NCBI GenBank assembly: GCA_013398955.1 | Contig: VWPU01014040.1 | Coordinates: 1-64,000, forward strand | Source of the DNA: Callaeas wilsoni | Lineage: Eukaryota; Chordata; Aves; Passeriformes; Callaeidae | DNA length: 64,000 nucleotides | Direction of reading: 5' to 3' | Shown here: one piece after another, positions 53,309-64,000 of the stretch | Position numbering within the stretch: the stretch's first letter is position 1 | Layout: each line of letters begins with the position of its first letter | The notes under the pieces: model-generated | What the model was told of the DNA's origin: nothing | The model's database searches: none | Seen by the model: only the letters and a program-made list of their open reading frames with translations | Translations under genes and position numbers: made by a program

Positions 53309-53342
53309 GCATTCCAACATCTGCACTTGGCATTCCAACATC
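53309..53342. repeat. 13-bp direct repeat, 21-bp spacing
   Basis: GCATTCCAACATC occurs at 53309-53321 and again at 53330-53342. This may be an old tandem duplication of a 21-bp unit whose remainder has diverged. Confidence 0.75.
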
Positions 53343-54617
53343 AGCTAAGTGCCTCTGATCCATAAGTGCTGACTGTCATCTTCCCTGGAGCTCTTAAGCA
53401 GTTGTCCTAAAACGTCAAATATATTGCATTCTATCCCTAACAGAAGAAAAAACGAGTTGGAAAGACCAGTAGCAATAAGGGAAGTGTTGCTGTAGTCAAA
53501 AAAGGTACAGGAGATGTTGTCTCAAGTCAGTCTGATTTGGTGCATAGCAAGGAGGCATGTTTCTACTTCTTCAGAAAATAGCAGTAGGTGTCCCTGTCTA
53601 GCATATGTCTAGTAGCCAGCTGGTGACCTGGCCAAGCTTCTGCTTGACAAATCCGTCCCTTTCACGCAATAATGCATGGGTGAGTGCTGTATCCAACCTT
53701 TCACTAAAGGGAGAAGCCTCGAGCAATGCCATGGATTGATGTCCTGCCTCCCTGGGACTAGCTGTTTCAGAGAGCCAACTCATGTCATGGGAGTCTTTTC
53801 TCCCTCTCCAATAAAAATAACCAGACCTACAGGATGAGGTATTTCCTTTTCCTCACAGTGAATAACATCCTGACACCTCCATGCCTCAGGCTTAATGCAC
53901 ACATGAAGAAGCAATTATATGACAGACGGTTTCCTCCCCAGCTTTCTCCATTATTCAGTTGCTTCACATTCCCATGTCCTGTCAGCACTGGCTGATCTGT
54001 CCCTTGTCACAGGTGTCCCAGGACTCTCAGGACTGGCAACCTGCACAAAGATGGTGGACAAAGTATTCGCTCTGGGAATTGTACCTGCAGGAGGATTTCT
54101 TTTGTGGTTGGCTGCATGAGGAATATTAGGTTCCTGAACTAGGTACCTCCTGTATCTTAAGTTACTTAACATGGGTGCTTGCTTTCCAGAGGCATAGAAT
54201 CCTGTGGATTGCTGCTCTGTACCACTGCAAATCCAATAGTGAGGTGGATGTGTTAAATGATGGTCTGATCCGCAAAACCAAGGGAAATTCTTCCACAGGA
54301 AATACGGTGAAATGTGTGGCTGTTTCTGCTGCAGGCTTTAGGCAAGAGAGTCATTTATCAAGGAGGAAGCTGTATCATCCTTCTTATTAATGCCTTGCAC
54401 ATGCATTTTCACTCAAGTGCTTGACAATATCCCACTGTACTTTATGGCTGACAGTAATAGAAATTGCCCCTGTGCTGTCGGATTTGGACTGGGAGACAAC
54501 AAGCCCTTGGCATTAGTGCCATTACTCTTGCCAAGGCATCGGAGTGTCACTTCTAGGGAAATGTATCTTTGCAAGTATTTCACCGGAGTGTCTAATGCAC
54601 AGCTGACAGATAAGAAG

Positions 54618-54640
54618 ACAGTGCCTGTGCCAGGCACTGT
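54618..54640. repeat. Perfect inverted repeat (10-bp arms, 3-nt spacer)
   Basis: ACAGTGCCTG (54618-54627) is followed by TGC and then by its exact reverse complement CAGGCACTGT (54631-54640). It could be a binding site for a dimeric factor or a short hairpin; the sequence alone does not say which. It sits in a stretch with MEIS/TGIF-like TGACAG words. Confidence 0.85.
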
Positions 54641-57600
54641 GAGAAACGGCAGAGCACATAATCAGATGACAGTGTATCATGCAGGGCAAACAGGACTTTT
54701 CTTACCCTTTTTTTCCTTTCATGTATGATGACATATCTGACTAACTTAGGTGAATTTTCGTTCATACGCCGTTGCGCCTGAGTGCAGTTGTTCTTTCTGC
54801 CCCTCCCTGACTCCTGGTATGGGGGTGCTGCTGGTTTCTGTGTGAGGTGCTAGAGAGCTGTGTTCCAGTGTGAAAAATGCATTATACGGAAACTAATGGT
54901 TTAGAGTCATCAAACCCTTTTGGATAGGGGGTGGTTTCTCTGGTTTTCCTTTGTCAGCAATGGAGAGAGTAGTAGCTCTCCCAGGGAGCAGACCCAGAGT
55001 GTGTGGCACTTGGCTGCTGCTCTAAACCAGTGGCTGAAAGAGAAGCAGGGTGGAAGATGAACTCTCCTAGGCCAGAGAGATAATGTAACCCTTTTATGAG
55101 GGGACCTGCATGGATGGAAAACAATCCTTACCTGCAATTTCCTCACCTTTTTTTTTTTTTTCTGGTTGGATTCAGGCCTTGGTCTGACAGATCATGCAGC
55201 CTCATGTATCTTATCTCTGGAGGGTCTAGAAAGAAAGAGGAGGGGGTGAGCAACCAGGGAGAGGAGGGAAGGTGGGCCCATATATTTCCTTAACAGCCCA
55301 CAGTTAATCAGCTAAGAGAGATCAGCCATCTGCACTTTAGGTCCCATGACTATTCTGGTTGGCAGTAGCCTTCTTAGCCCCTATCATGTGTTGCTTTCCT
55401 GCTCTCACAGTGGCAGCAGTGTAGTTGCAGTGAGAGCTGATATGAGGGAAAATCTTTTTTACCTTGTTAATTTTTAGCGAGATCAACACCCTAAGCATGT
55501 GTAACACATTAGCACAGATGCGCTGCTCTTGATCCAGCTTAGGTCAGCTTAAGTTGCACCTCTGCAGTGTGCAAAGGGCACTCGGATGGCGACTGTTTAA
55601 CAGCAAGTGCAGAGATAGGCAATAAGGTTTCTGCTCTCTCATAGCACCAAATTTGCTATAACATTAATAACAATTCTCACTTTGATAGTGCCTGCAGTTA
55701 ACAGGATGCCTGTTGGGTTTTTGTTCTGCTGGATTTCCTTGTTCCTCAAAGACCTGCATAGGTCTTACTTCCAGAACACAAAGGCGCACTCATCCTCCCC
55801 CTTCATTGCTTTATCTAAATGTCGGAACTTGGGTTTGCCTCCCTTCTGTTGTCTGAGATCAGCTGGATTTTAGGCAGTGATACGTGGCCCATGATAGAGA
55901 AACCATGGCCAAATACCATCCTGTCAGACTGGAAGGTTCTGCTTTTATTCACAGCAACCACTCAGATAGCTTCATACTGAGATAGTGCTCCTTCATTTAA
56001 AAGTGCTTTCTAAAGAAGTGCTTTAGGTCCTTTGTAATAATCAAACTTCTTACTGGAATGTCACTTACTATAAAATACCAAGCAACCCACTTCTTTGCTC
56101 TTTTTCTCTTTTAAGGAAGTTTAAAAAAATTATGGTACAAAACCAGTTTGGAACGGGTGAGTAAGTTATGGGGCCTTGTTGAATTCCGTCACAGAAGAGG
56201 GTAAAACATCCTCTCAGATCACATGAGAATCTAGTGAAAACTGAGAATAAAATCCCTGTTTCCCAGGTGTTTATATGTTTATACTGTCTTCATCCTCACC
56301 CAGGCAGCTCTTGTCTTTCCTGCATTAGTTCTGGTATGGGATACTTAATGCCGCACAAAACACACATTGTTCCTCTATGTGCAGCATTTGTCAAACAGAG
56401 GTTTGAGATTTAGATGGACATGTTTGATAGAAAGGTCACCATTCTGTGCCGCACAAGAATGAGCACGACTGCGCATCCATTCATTTGATCAATACTTCTG
56501 CTGTTGTGAGCTGTAAATGGCTTTCTAGACCAGACCTTAACGATGGATGTCTCATATTGAAGACGATGCAGTATTCTGTATTTTTATGCAGAAAAGGTAG
56601 AGTTTTCTGAGCTGACCTGCCTTTACTATATTTCTTCTGAAGCAGAAAACCTGTATTGAGATGTTTGTCTACAGTCTTTAATAAGGAATGTCGTTAATGT
56701 CACAAAATCTTATTCTGTGTACAAAAGAGTTTTCCAATCTTTCAGTTCAAAATCTCATGTATTCATCAAAGCAGATTCTTCTGTCCTCTGATGCTCATCC
56801 AAATGTTTGCCGTGTAAGCTGCCTGCAGTGGAGCAAACAATTCTGCTCCTCCGAATTTATTTTTTAAAAACCCCAAAAACATATGGGGAATACAGAGGGA
56901 GCATATGCCTGCAATCTAAAACATCCTGGTAAATAGAGAGGAGCATCTTCAAACCAGTGTGTTATACATGGCCGTCTAGTGCCTGTGTAAAAAGATACTG
57001 AAAGTATTTTGTTTTACCCCCAAACAATTAAGGTTCTTGCTATCCCTCCCTCCCTGCATTTAGAGAACATCAGCAGAGGTTCTTGAGCAACAGCAGCATT
57101 TATCAGGATGTCCATATAGAGCAGTGGGAATACAGTGAAGGCATCCAAAAACCTATTTTTGAAATGAGACCTGAAACTATTACCTAGGTAATTTTGGATT
57201 AATTTGCTTGGGGGCACCATCCTGAAGTCACCCATGCACAGAAGAATCCAGAGGAAGGATGTAGGTGGTGGTGAATCCAGCGCAGATCAGAGGCAGATGT
57301 GTTTGGCACTATAGGAGCAGTGACTGGCCAGACAGTGTGTTCTCTTACATAACTAATGAGTGCAGGTTTCTAATAAAACCGAGTGTCTGGGACGTGTCAC
57401 CGCGCTGAGCTGATGGAGTATGCACTGTGTGGCAGCACAAGGAACAAGGACGGCACTTTTTCTTATTATATCTCGGTGAACAAATGCATAGGTCTTAAGG
57501 TGCAAATTGGAAGAAGTCTGGCACTCAGGAGAATGCTGACAGCCTTGTCAAGTATTCCCCTGCCAGATGCAGCCTCTGCAAGGTTGCTTATTCTCCTAGA

Positions 57601-60104
57601 TCCACTAATGTTACAGCTTTTATTTCTTGCCTTAAATTTCCTTTGGCAGCAGTTGTTTAGCTCTTTTTACTTGGAGATTTAAATGATAAAATTTCTATCT
57701 AAATCAAGCTGACTAATGACATATTAGAAAAAATAATCAGAATTTCCTTTGCACAGGAAATGGCAAGGTTTAGAACTTTTGTTTACATCTTAATTACAAG
57801 CTTTTTATAAATTAAAAGACTGAAACTTTGCAGAGGAGGGAAGTTTTTAATTAAAATCATTAGATGCTTTAGAATTGGAATATGTTTGTTCTCCTTTGTT
57901 AATCAGAATGCTTAAGGGCTTTCCTGATTTGTTTTGATTTTTTTTATTTTAAATCACCTCTGCCTGCACTGTGCTTGCATCCTCATGGGTAAAGATATGC
58001 TTTGAAAGTATCTTTCCTTTCCCTGCACAGCATGGATGGATCTGCAGCACTGGCAATGGTACTGTCTGCAGGAGTGAGTGCAGGAAGTACTCAGGAGAGG
58101 CAGGCTCCCCAGCTTGGCATTCCCAGCAAAACACCTGAGGCATGGAGGTGGGTCAAGCTGAGTGACACCCTTGATACAGGATGGCAGTGAGGAGGTGCTT
58201 TGAGAGGAAAGATCTTTTTTGAAAGTTGTAAGCGTCCTACCCTGAAATGGAATCTGGTGCATTTCTATCAAAATGCCGTTTTTATGTCTAGCCTTAGTCA
58301 TGATTCAAGAAAGAACTAATTATTCAACAGAGTTTAAATGTTGAAGATGTGCTTCTCACTCAAAGGACATGAGATAGGTCTTCAGATACCATCTAATCAT
58401 GTTGCTTCCGTCAGAGGCTACACAACTTCTGGGTGGCTTTTCCGCCCACTCTGAGGAGCTCAAGCAGCTTGTTTGGCTTGAGTATGAACTGCTTGTAGGT
58501 CTGCTGGCAAACTTTTTCCTAGCAAGCTGGCTTACAACCAGCTTTTTCTCTTTGGGCTATTGGCTTTTCTGATCTGAATCTCTCCTTGGAGAGAGATGCC
58601 ATATACCTGTGTGGTTAGAGGACTCTCTGTATGGAATGTAGGAAAAGCTTGCTTGGCTCCTTGGGAGAAGGAGGCTGACTCAGCAGCCTGGCGGGATACC
58701 ATGTGCAGTGATCTTCCAAACCAAGGGGGGGTTTTGCCTACTCTTATCTGTCAAGCAATTTTGTAAATAGAGCTCTAGGGGAGAAAATTAAGTGTAGTTG
58801 TAACTTCTTGGTAGATTTCTATATTTGCAAGCAATTTCCACGTAATTGACACAGTTTTGGGCAGGACTGCTTGTTATCCAAGCAAGTTAATTTTGTTTGG
58901 AAGTTGAGAGAGGGAGTTCCTGCTGAGTTTAGCTGGATTCATCTGGGTGTTACAGTTCTATTGAGTCTTCTGACAAACTGTTCTTCATGCCTGAAGTTGT
59001 TTTATTTTCTCAAATTTTGACCTCATTGGTTAAAACCAATGCTAATTTGCGATTAAACTGGGTTTTACAGAGAGGGAAAGAACCATGACCTGGAAGAGTG
59101 CATCAGGAAGGCTTAACTTGCAGAATGCTTAAATACTGAGCACTTACTGTCTTTACTTTCCATTCTAGGTAAAGAGTTGGGTTTTTTTCCTTCTATCAGC
59201 ATTTTGTTCCTTCAAAGTAGACAAAAATAAATGTTGCTCAAACCTCTTTCACAGCATCTGCTGGCTATCTTATTCTTGTTCTTCACAACCTGAAAGTTTG
59301 TGTAAACAAGTGAAAATACATCTCCAAGCTTTTTGATGACACCACTTGTTTAGAATTTGTAACTTGCCTTTGGACTCCCGTCATTTGGACCTTGCTATTT
59401 GAAGTAAGGGTGTGCTTAGAAATACAGCGTGGATCATACATTTTCCAGCCATGTGCAAAGGTGGAATGAAATTTATAGTTAATAGTCTTGTACCTTTCTG
59501 AGCAGTATTTCTGGACATGGCACCTGTAGAGTGGGGAGTCACACACAGACTGCCGTGGTTTCACCATTAGTGTTTGATGTGTGTTGCCTGCAGTCTCATC
59601 TGAGCTTGGCACTCTGTTCAGCACTGAGGTGTATGGTAAACTGGACACAGGAGCTGAGTTGTAGATGACTGTTCTGAGGAAGGTGCAGCTAGTTGTGAAA
59701 TTATTATTGTTGTATAGGGAAGCCACAGACGAGGTCTTTTAGATAATACCCAGCTTGGACATGAGTAATCTACAGTTTTAGACTGGGATGACTTGAACTT
59801 CATGCAAAGGTAGTCTTCTTTTCTTTGTGACTTTACATGACGGGATTATGACAGATTATCACCAAAGTGACAAAGCAGTAGATTAGCACTAACATGAAAA
59901 TGTCTATCCAGGCAGACAGGACAGGACTGATGCTCCAGTAAACACTGTCGCTGTACTTTGACAGACTAGGTGCAGGAAGGAAGTTGTGGTGAAAATGCAT
60001 GTTTTGCAGAAACTGGAAAGAATAAATGCTTTTCATCTGGTTTATCTGTATTTTTGTGCCCTTTAAGGTTTGTTGATAGATTTTAAATGGAACAGGAGTA
60101 GAAT

Positions 60105-60176
60105 AATTTGAGGCAAAAGACTGCAGGTAACTTGAGGCGAAGGATTGCAGGTAACTTGAAACTGAAGGTCAGCTGG
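60105..60176. repeat. 24-bp tandem repeat, about 2.5 copies
   Basis: Two 24-bp units (60105-60128 and 60129-60152) share the frame AAxTTGAGGC...TGCAGGT with a few substitutions. A third, half-matching unit begins AACTTGAA at 60153. This is a small minisatellite-like array. Confidence 0.85.
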
Positions 60177-60613
60177 GTTTAAGTTATCCACTATCTGTTG
60201 ATAAGCTTAATTAACTCCAATGGCTTGCCACCATAGTTTTCTTTTCCAGGAACTGACCTGGTTTCTCCTTATCTCTCTACCTGTCTTTGTTTTATAAATA
60301 TTTCTGATGAGAACTTCAGTAACTTATTTCATGCAGAAGTAGCAATTCGCTTGCCCTAGAACACACTGGCATCTCTCTCTGCTCCCCCTGCCCTTTCCAG
60401 GAGGTGCTCTCCAGCCCTTTGGTCACAGCAGCCACTTTCAGGCAAAGGGAACATATTCTTGTCAGCAACTTGGCCACTGCAGTCCTGGGTTCAGCTGACC
60501 TGAGTAGGTGTGCACTGCCACACCTTATGACTTTTTGGTCTTTACTTAATCCTTCTGTTTCAACTCTTTTCCCACTACTCCTGACTGTCTCTAACTCATC
60601 TTTGTTTCTAAGG

Positions 60614-60629
60614 AAAAAAAAAAAAAAAA
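60614..60629. repeat. Poly-A run (16 A)
   Basis: An uninterrupted run of A preceded by TTTCTAAGG. I checked whether it could be the tail of a retroposed transcript, but the upstream ~250 bases contain no recognisable gene sequence or polyadenylation signal at a suitable distance. Confidence 0.8.
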
Positions 60630-63600
60630 GAGTGGCCCTAAGGTAAATATTCTGAAATTTAGCACTGTTGTAAAACCAGTATCAGGAGTATTCAGAGGAT
60701 TCCTGATTAAGGAAACTTAACCCAGGATAAAGCCTCCTTTGGCAAATTGTCAGAAGCCTGTGAGACTCATATTGCTTGCTGGCGTGTCTGGTTTGTCCTT
60801 CCAACTACCCTTGCTTTTTTCCCTAGTTGGTATCCATGTTTACTGCATTTATTATTTCCAAAAAGTTTCCCTAGTATTTTGCTTATGATTGGATGGTTAT
60901 CTTTTTACAGGATGGAGATTTCTCCATTGTAGATGTCACATCTTTCATTTCTTCACTTAAGTTGTGCACGGCCTTCTGTGAATTACCAAACAATGTTTTT
61001 TCCCAGAATAAAGAATAACTATTTTTGCAGGTTACCACTTTGCCATCCAGCTGCTGTGACTGCTGCTCTGCTTCTCAGAGCTGGATCTTTATACTTACAA
61101 ACATCAAGATTCAGTTTCAGTTTAGCCACAGAAAGGGCCTAGGAGCTATAGCTACTGCCCTGCCCATTGCAGCTCTTCTCCTTTACTCACTCCAGTGCAG
61201 CTTTTGCTACTGGGATGTCTACTTCCAAGTAGAGATAGGCTAAAAATATAGGCAATAATAGGGATTTTATAGCCTTTTGTTATAAAGGAATTCTGAACTA
61301 AGCATGTGAAGCATTCATCCCTTGGCCATTCTGTGAAGGTGCCCTAAGTGTCACATCTGTTTCCTACAGCTGTTCTTGGTGTTTTTGCTTCCATAGAGCA
61401 ATCATCAGAGCCCTGCTGGAAACCCTAATCACCCATATGTCTGTTGGAGAGAAACATTTGCAGAATACATAAAACAGTAAATTAATGCAGATACTGGGTT
61501 CTACAAATTATCAACTTTAAATTTTGTTCATTCTGATATTTCATCTCATTAAAAAAACAGGAGTGATATTTTTCTTTTTCTTTTTTAACTTCTACTCATT
61601 GAAGACTTCTTGCAGGGACCTGGAAATATGCAAATTATTTTAGCCCAAAGTTCATTTACTAGCAGATACTATTCTTCATTTTACTGTTGAGTGAGTAAGC
61701 AACAGTCACCTACAGTCTCATGGGATTTTTTTTTCTATTCCCATTAGCAGGAACCTTAGGTGGTGAGGGCTTTCTTTTTCTCCTACTGTAACGACTGAAG
61801 GTAAATTTAATTGAATGTGGTCCACAATCCAATTTATACCTCCCTGTAGCAGGAAGAATCTGCTCTGTGACACTGAAGGATTTGTTTTTTCCCAGCTGCT
61901 GTTAGTGGAGTTTGAGGCTCTGAGTAATTGGGTTCAAAGTTGTCAGAAAACTACCCTCTGAGGTAGGCAGTTTATTTTCTCACTTAGACATTACACCTTT
62001 TACCAAATCAGAGCAGTACATAGACAAATGTATTTGAAGCATGGCAGAATTTATCTGATCTTATTAGTTAGGTGACATGTAAAAATACCTGTCTGTTACT
62101 ACTACTCATATAGTAGTTATGATCAACCAGCATGGTGATTATCTGATTATCTATTTTACATTTATTAGTACTCCCACAGACAGAAGAAGTAATTCCATCA
62201 TGATAGGGATTATTCTTTTGTTTAATTAGTGAAAATACTAATTTTCTGTTCAAAGTTTGGCATACAGAACTTTTTTTTTTCATTCCCAAAACATGATGTC
62301 CTGTTTCTTAAATCCTCTCTTGAGTCAAATTCAGTATTATTTGCTATGTGAAAATGAGACAAGACACTGAAATTTACTTTTGGATAATATCATAGCCATG
62401 CTCAGAAGACCAGTAATCCCTCACTGGGGCTTTGGTTTTGCAGACTTAGGCCAAGTCTCTACTAAAAAGTTGCGCAGGTCCATCTGGTCTGACAGACGTA
62501 CTCCTCAGCCAGACTTGTGCTTTTACAGTTAAATCTGTACAAGAGGTATGAAGCATGGTGATAGAATTTCATTCAAAAGTTGGCTGGGTAATAGACGCCA
62601 TCCTTCACTCAGCCCTGAGTTGGGTGAGTGAGGAGCTCTAATCCCCCGCTGCCACCTCAGCAATGCGGGGCCGTCTCTGGTCTGTGCTGCTGGCGAGGAG
62701 GGTGCTCCTGGGCGGGGGCTAATGCTGTGCCCAGAAGTGCGCCAGCATCCAAAGCAGACTCTGCAGCTCTGGCATGTTGCCCAAGACAGTTTCTTTGCCC
62801 CACTTGATTGGCTGGGGTACACAGGGCCTTAAGTAACTACAAGAATGTACTCAGGTGAGTACATGGGATATGTACATGAAGTTTTAAAACTGGTGTTGGA
62901 GGCATCTCAGTGGCCTAGCTGTTTGTCTCATTGAAGAAGAGGAGCATCACGGATCTGTTGCAGAAAAAAAAGTACATATTTATTTTAGAAGAAAAACACA
63001 AATGTGCTCAATATATTAAGTTGGGGGGTTGGAGTTAAGCGTACAAAAGCTAAATGAGCAATAGTGAAAGTATTTTACTATATGTTAGACAGGATGGACT
63101 GAAAAGTGATGTGGATAGAATGCTGGCACACAGCACAGATTACTATTTCCTCTTTGTGCTTAACTGCACTTGGGACTTAAAGAGGTGTCACTGAAAGTCA
63201 TAGCTGGGTCAAATGCATGCTCTTATTTATGGCATGCAGCAGGGTGTGTGTCATCCTAAAAATGTTTTATTGACCTCCTAAAGATGTGCTATGCATGGAG
63301 AGTCATTTTCATAGGATGTAGAGAGGGATTTTTCTCTAGTTATTTATTTCTGAGTCTTATCACAGTGATAGTTATCAATGTACAGGAGATGCCATATCTG
63401 ATTGATGTGCAGATTTCAGGGCTTTCTTGCTTATCCTGCTGCTCAGGAGTACCTGGCGTGCACTTCTACCAGCATAACTCTCATCTTAAGACCTATGTCA
63501 CCTGCCAGAGGTTCAGAATAATTAAATTTTTTGTCAAGAAAAGGCGCATCTCTCAAAATCTCATTTCTAGAAGAAGCTTTCAGACGTTTTCACTTGTCAG

Positions 63601-64000
63601 CTCTCTACCCAAGATATTAAGAAGGAAGAGTTTTATTGTGACAAATAAGTAGAGCTTGACAAAATGAAATGATGCTGGTCTGGGTGCAGTCTGTACTCAC
63701 ATCTGTGTGGTCCGGAGGTTTATGCTTCTCTGGACGTAAAGGATGTGTGCCTTTACTAAGACTGAAGTCATTTCAGGGTGTCAGTGTCAGTGGACGAGTG
63801 ATGAAGTGTCTGTTGCAGAGTAGATACTGCTGCACTATCCAGAGGCAGCTCCATCCTCAGCCTTGAAGCAGCTGAGGCAGGAGTTCCACCTGATTTCACA
63901 CAGTTTACAGGTGAGGAACTTAATTAAGAGTATTAGGTTTTCATTAGTGTTCAGATTGTGACAAACTGGGTTTTCTTTCCTACTGGACTCCCCAGTTTGC

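Larger units (their letters stand above)
38566..53860. other. Intronic DNA without recognised genes
   Basis: Unique, mostly AT-rich intron. Notable sub-features are a coding-like ORF at 39201-39554, a T-run/A-run juxtaposition at 40401-40429, a GC-richer patch at about 41555-41790, POU/homeodomain-rich blocks near 43105-43170 and 47345-47400, a (GGTT)n run at 47993-48010, a pyrimidine-rich run at 51161-51190 and a (GAGAT)n run at 52266-52281. No gene is supportable. Confidence 0.55.
325..64000 (+). other. SRGAP1: SRGAP1 intron 1 (5' portion, continues past window)
   Basis: The intron begins with the GTAAGC donor at 325 and runs to the right edge. It is a phase 1 intron, interrupting codon 23 after its first base. 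I looked for an exon encoding the next expected residues (EIRAQLVEQ and onward, F-BAR helix 1) and did not find one. The intron therefore spans at least 63.7 kb, in keeping with the very long first introns of this gene family. It contains five CR1 LINEs, simple repeats and otherwise unique AT-rich DNA. No other gene inside it can be supported. Confidence 0.85.
53861..64000. other. Intronic DNA without recognised genes, right end
   Basis: Intronic sequence with no recognised mobile element. It holds a palindrome (54618-54640), enhancer-like blocks (about 54535-54700 and 57370-57930), a 24-bp tandem repeat (60105-60176), a poly-A run (60614-60629) and a GC-rich patch (about 62590-62780). The SRGAP1 exon 2 expected downstream is not present before 64000. 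Confidence 0.55.

Noticed and set aside
60360..60629. Possible processed pseudogene ending in the A16 run.
   Set aside because: No recognisable coding sequence precedes the run, no AATAAA lies at the right distance, and no flanking target-site duplication was seen.
4283..61635. Perfect octamer sites (ATGCAAAT or its complement) at 4283, 11878, 35723, 46993 and 61628.
   Set aside because: Five sites in 64 kb of AT-rich DNA is close to chance expectation for an 8-mer on both strands.
63284..63652. 122-codon plus-strand ORF near the right edge.
   Set aside because: It does not resemble the F-BAR sequence expected for SRGAP1 exon 2 and has no flanking acceptor and donor pair that would make it an exon.
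1..64000. CRISPR arrays, bacterial operons, ribosome binding sites, tRNA or rRNA genes.
   Set aside because: No regular repeat-spacer pattern, no cloverleaf or rRNA sequence was recognised, and the sequence is clearly vertebrate nuclear intronic DNA.

Overview
The window looks like vertebrate, most likely avian, nuclear DNA. It is gene-poor and AT-rich except for a CpG island at the left edge. Its recognisable interspersed repeats are all CR1 LINEs of the type that dominates bird genomes, with a 3' tail reading AGAATCATAGAATGG on the complementary strand. I see no bacterial, viral or plasmid architecture, and nearly all the open reading frames are chance ORFs in non-coding DNA.

The one gene I can name is SRGAP1 (SLIT-ROBO Rho GTPase activating protein 1). 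Its first coding exon is at the left edge on the + strand. The ATG is at 258, 22 codons follow, and a consensus GTAAGC donor begins at 325, splitting codon 23 after its first base. The CpG island (about 1-615) covers the 5' UTR, this exon and the first bases of the intron. Everything from 325 to 64000 reads as the start of a very long intron 1. I did not find the next exon, which should open with the EIRAQL segment of the F-BAR domain, so the intron continues past the window.

Region by region: 1-324 is exon 1. Positions 325-9973 are intron, with an A-rich tract and T/G-rich tracts. Positions 9974-11160 hold CR1 copy 1 (antisense). Positions 18590-22378 hold two abutting antisense CR1s: copy 2 is long, with endonuclease and reverse transcriptase remnants, and copy 3 is younger-looking with an intact 3' end. 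Positions 33736-34330 hold CR1 copy 4, the only one in the gene's sense. Positions 38225-38565 hold CR1 copy 5 (antisense). The remaining intron has microsatellites, short tandem duplications, T/G-rich low-complexity tracts, a few local GC-rich patches, and several blocks dense in homeodomain, POU or MEIS-like words. Those blocks are candidates for conserved regulatory elements, which single-sequence reading cannot prove.

I found no convincing novel biological system. The best leads are the upstream ORF and AT-rich patch in the SRGAP1 leader, the candidate intronic enhancers (near 47345, 54535 and 57700), a near-perfect palindrome at 54618-54640, and a coding-like ORF at 39201-39554 that I do not recognise.
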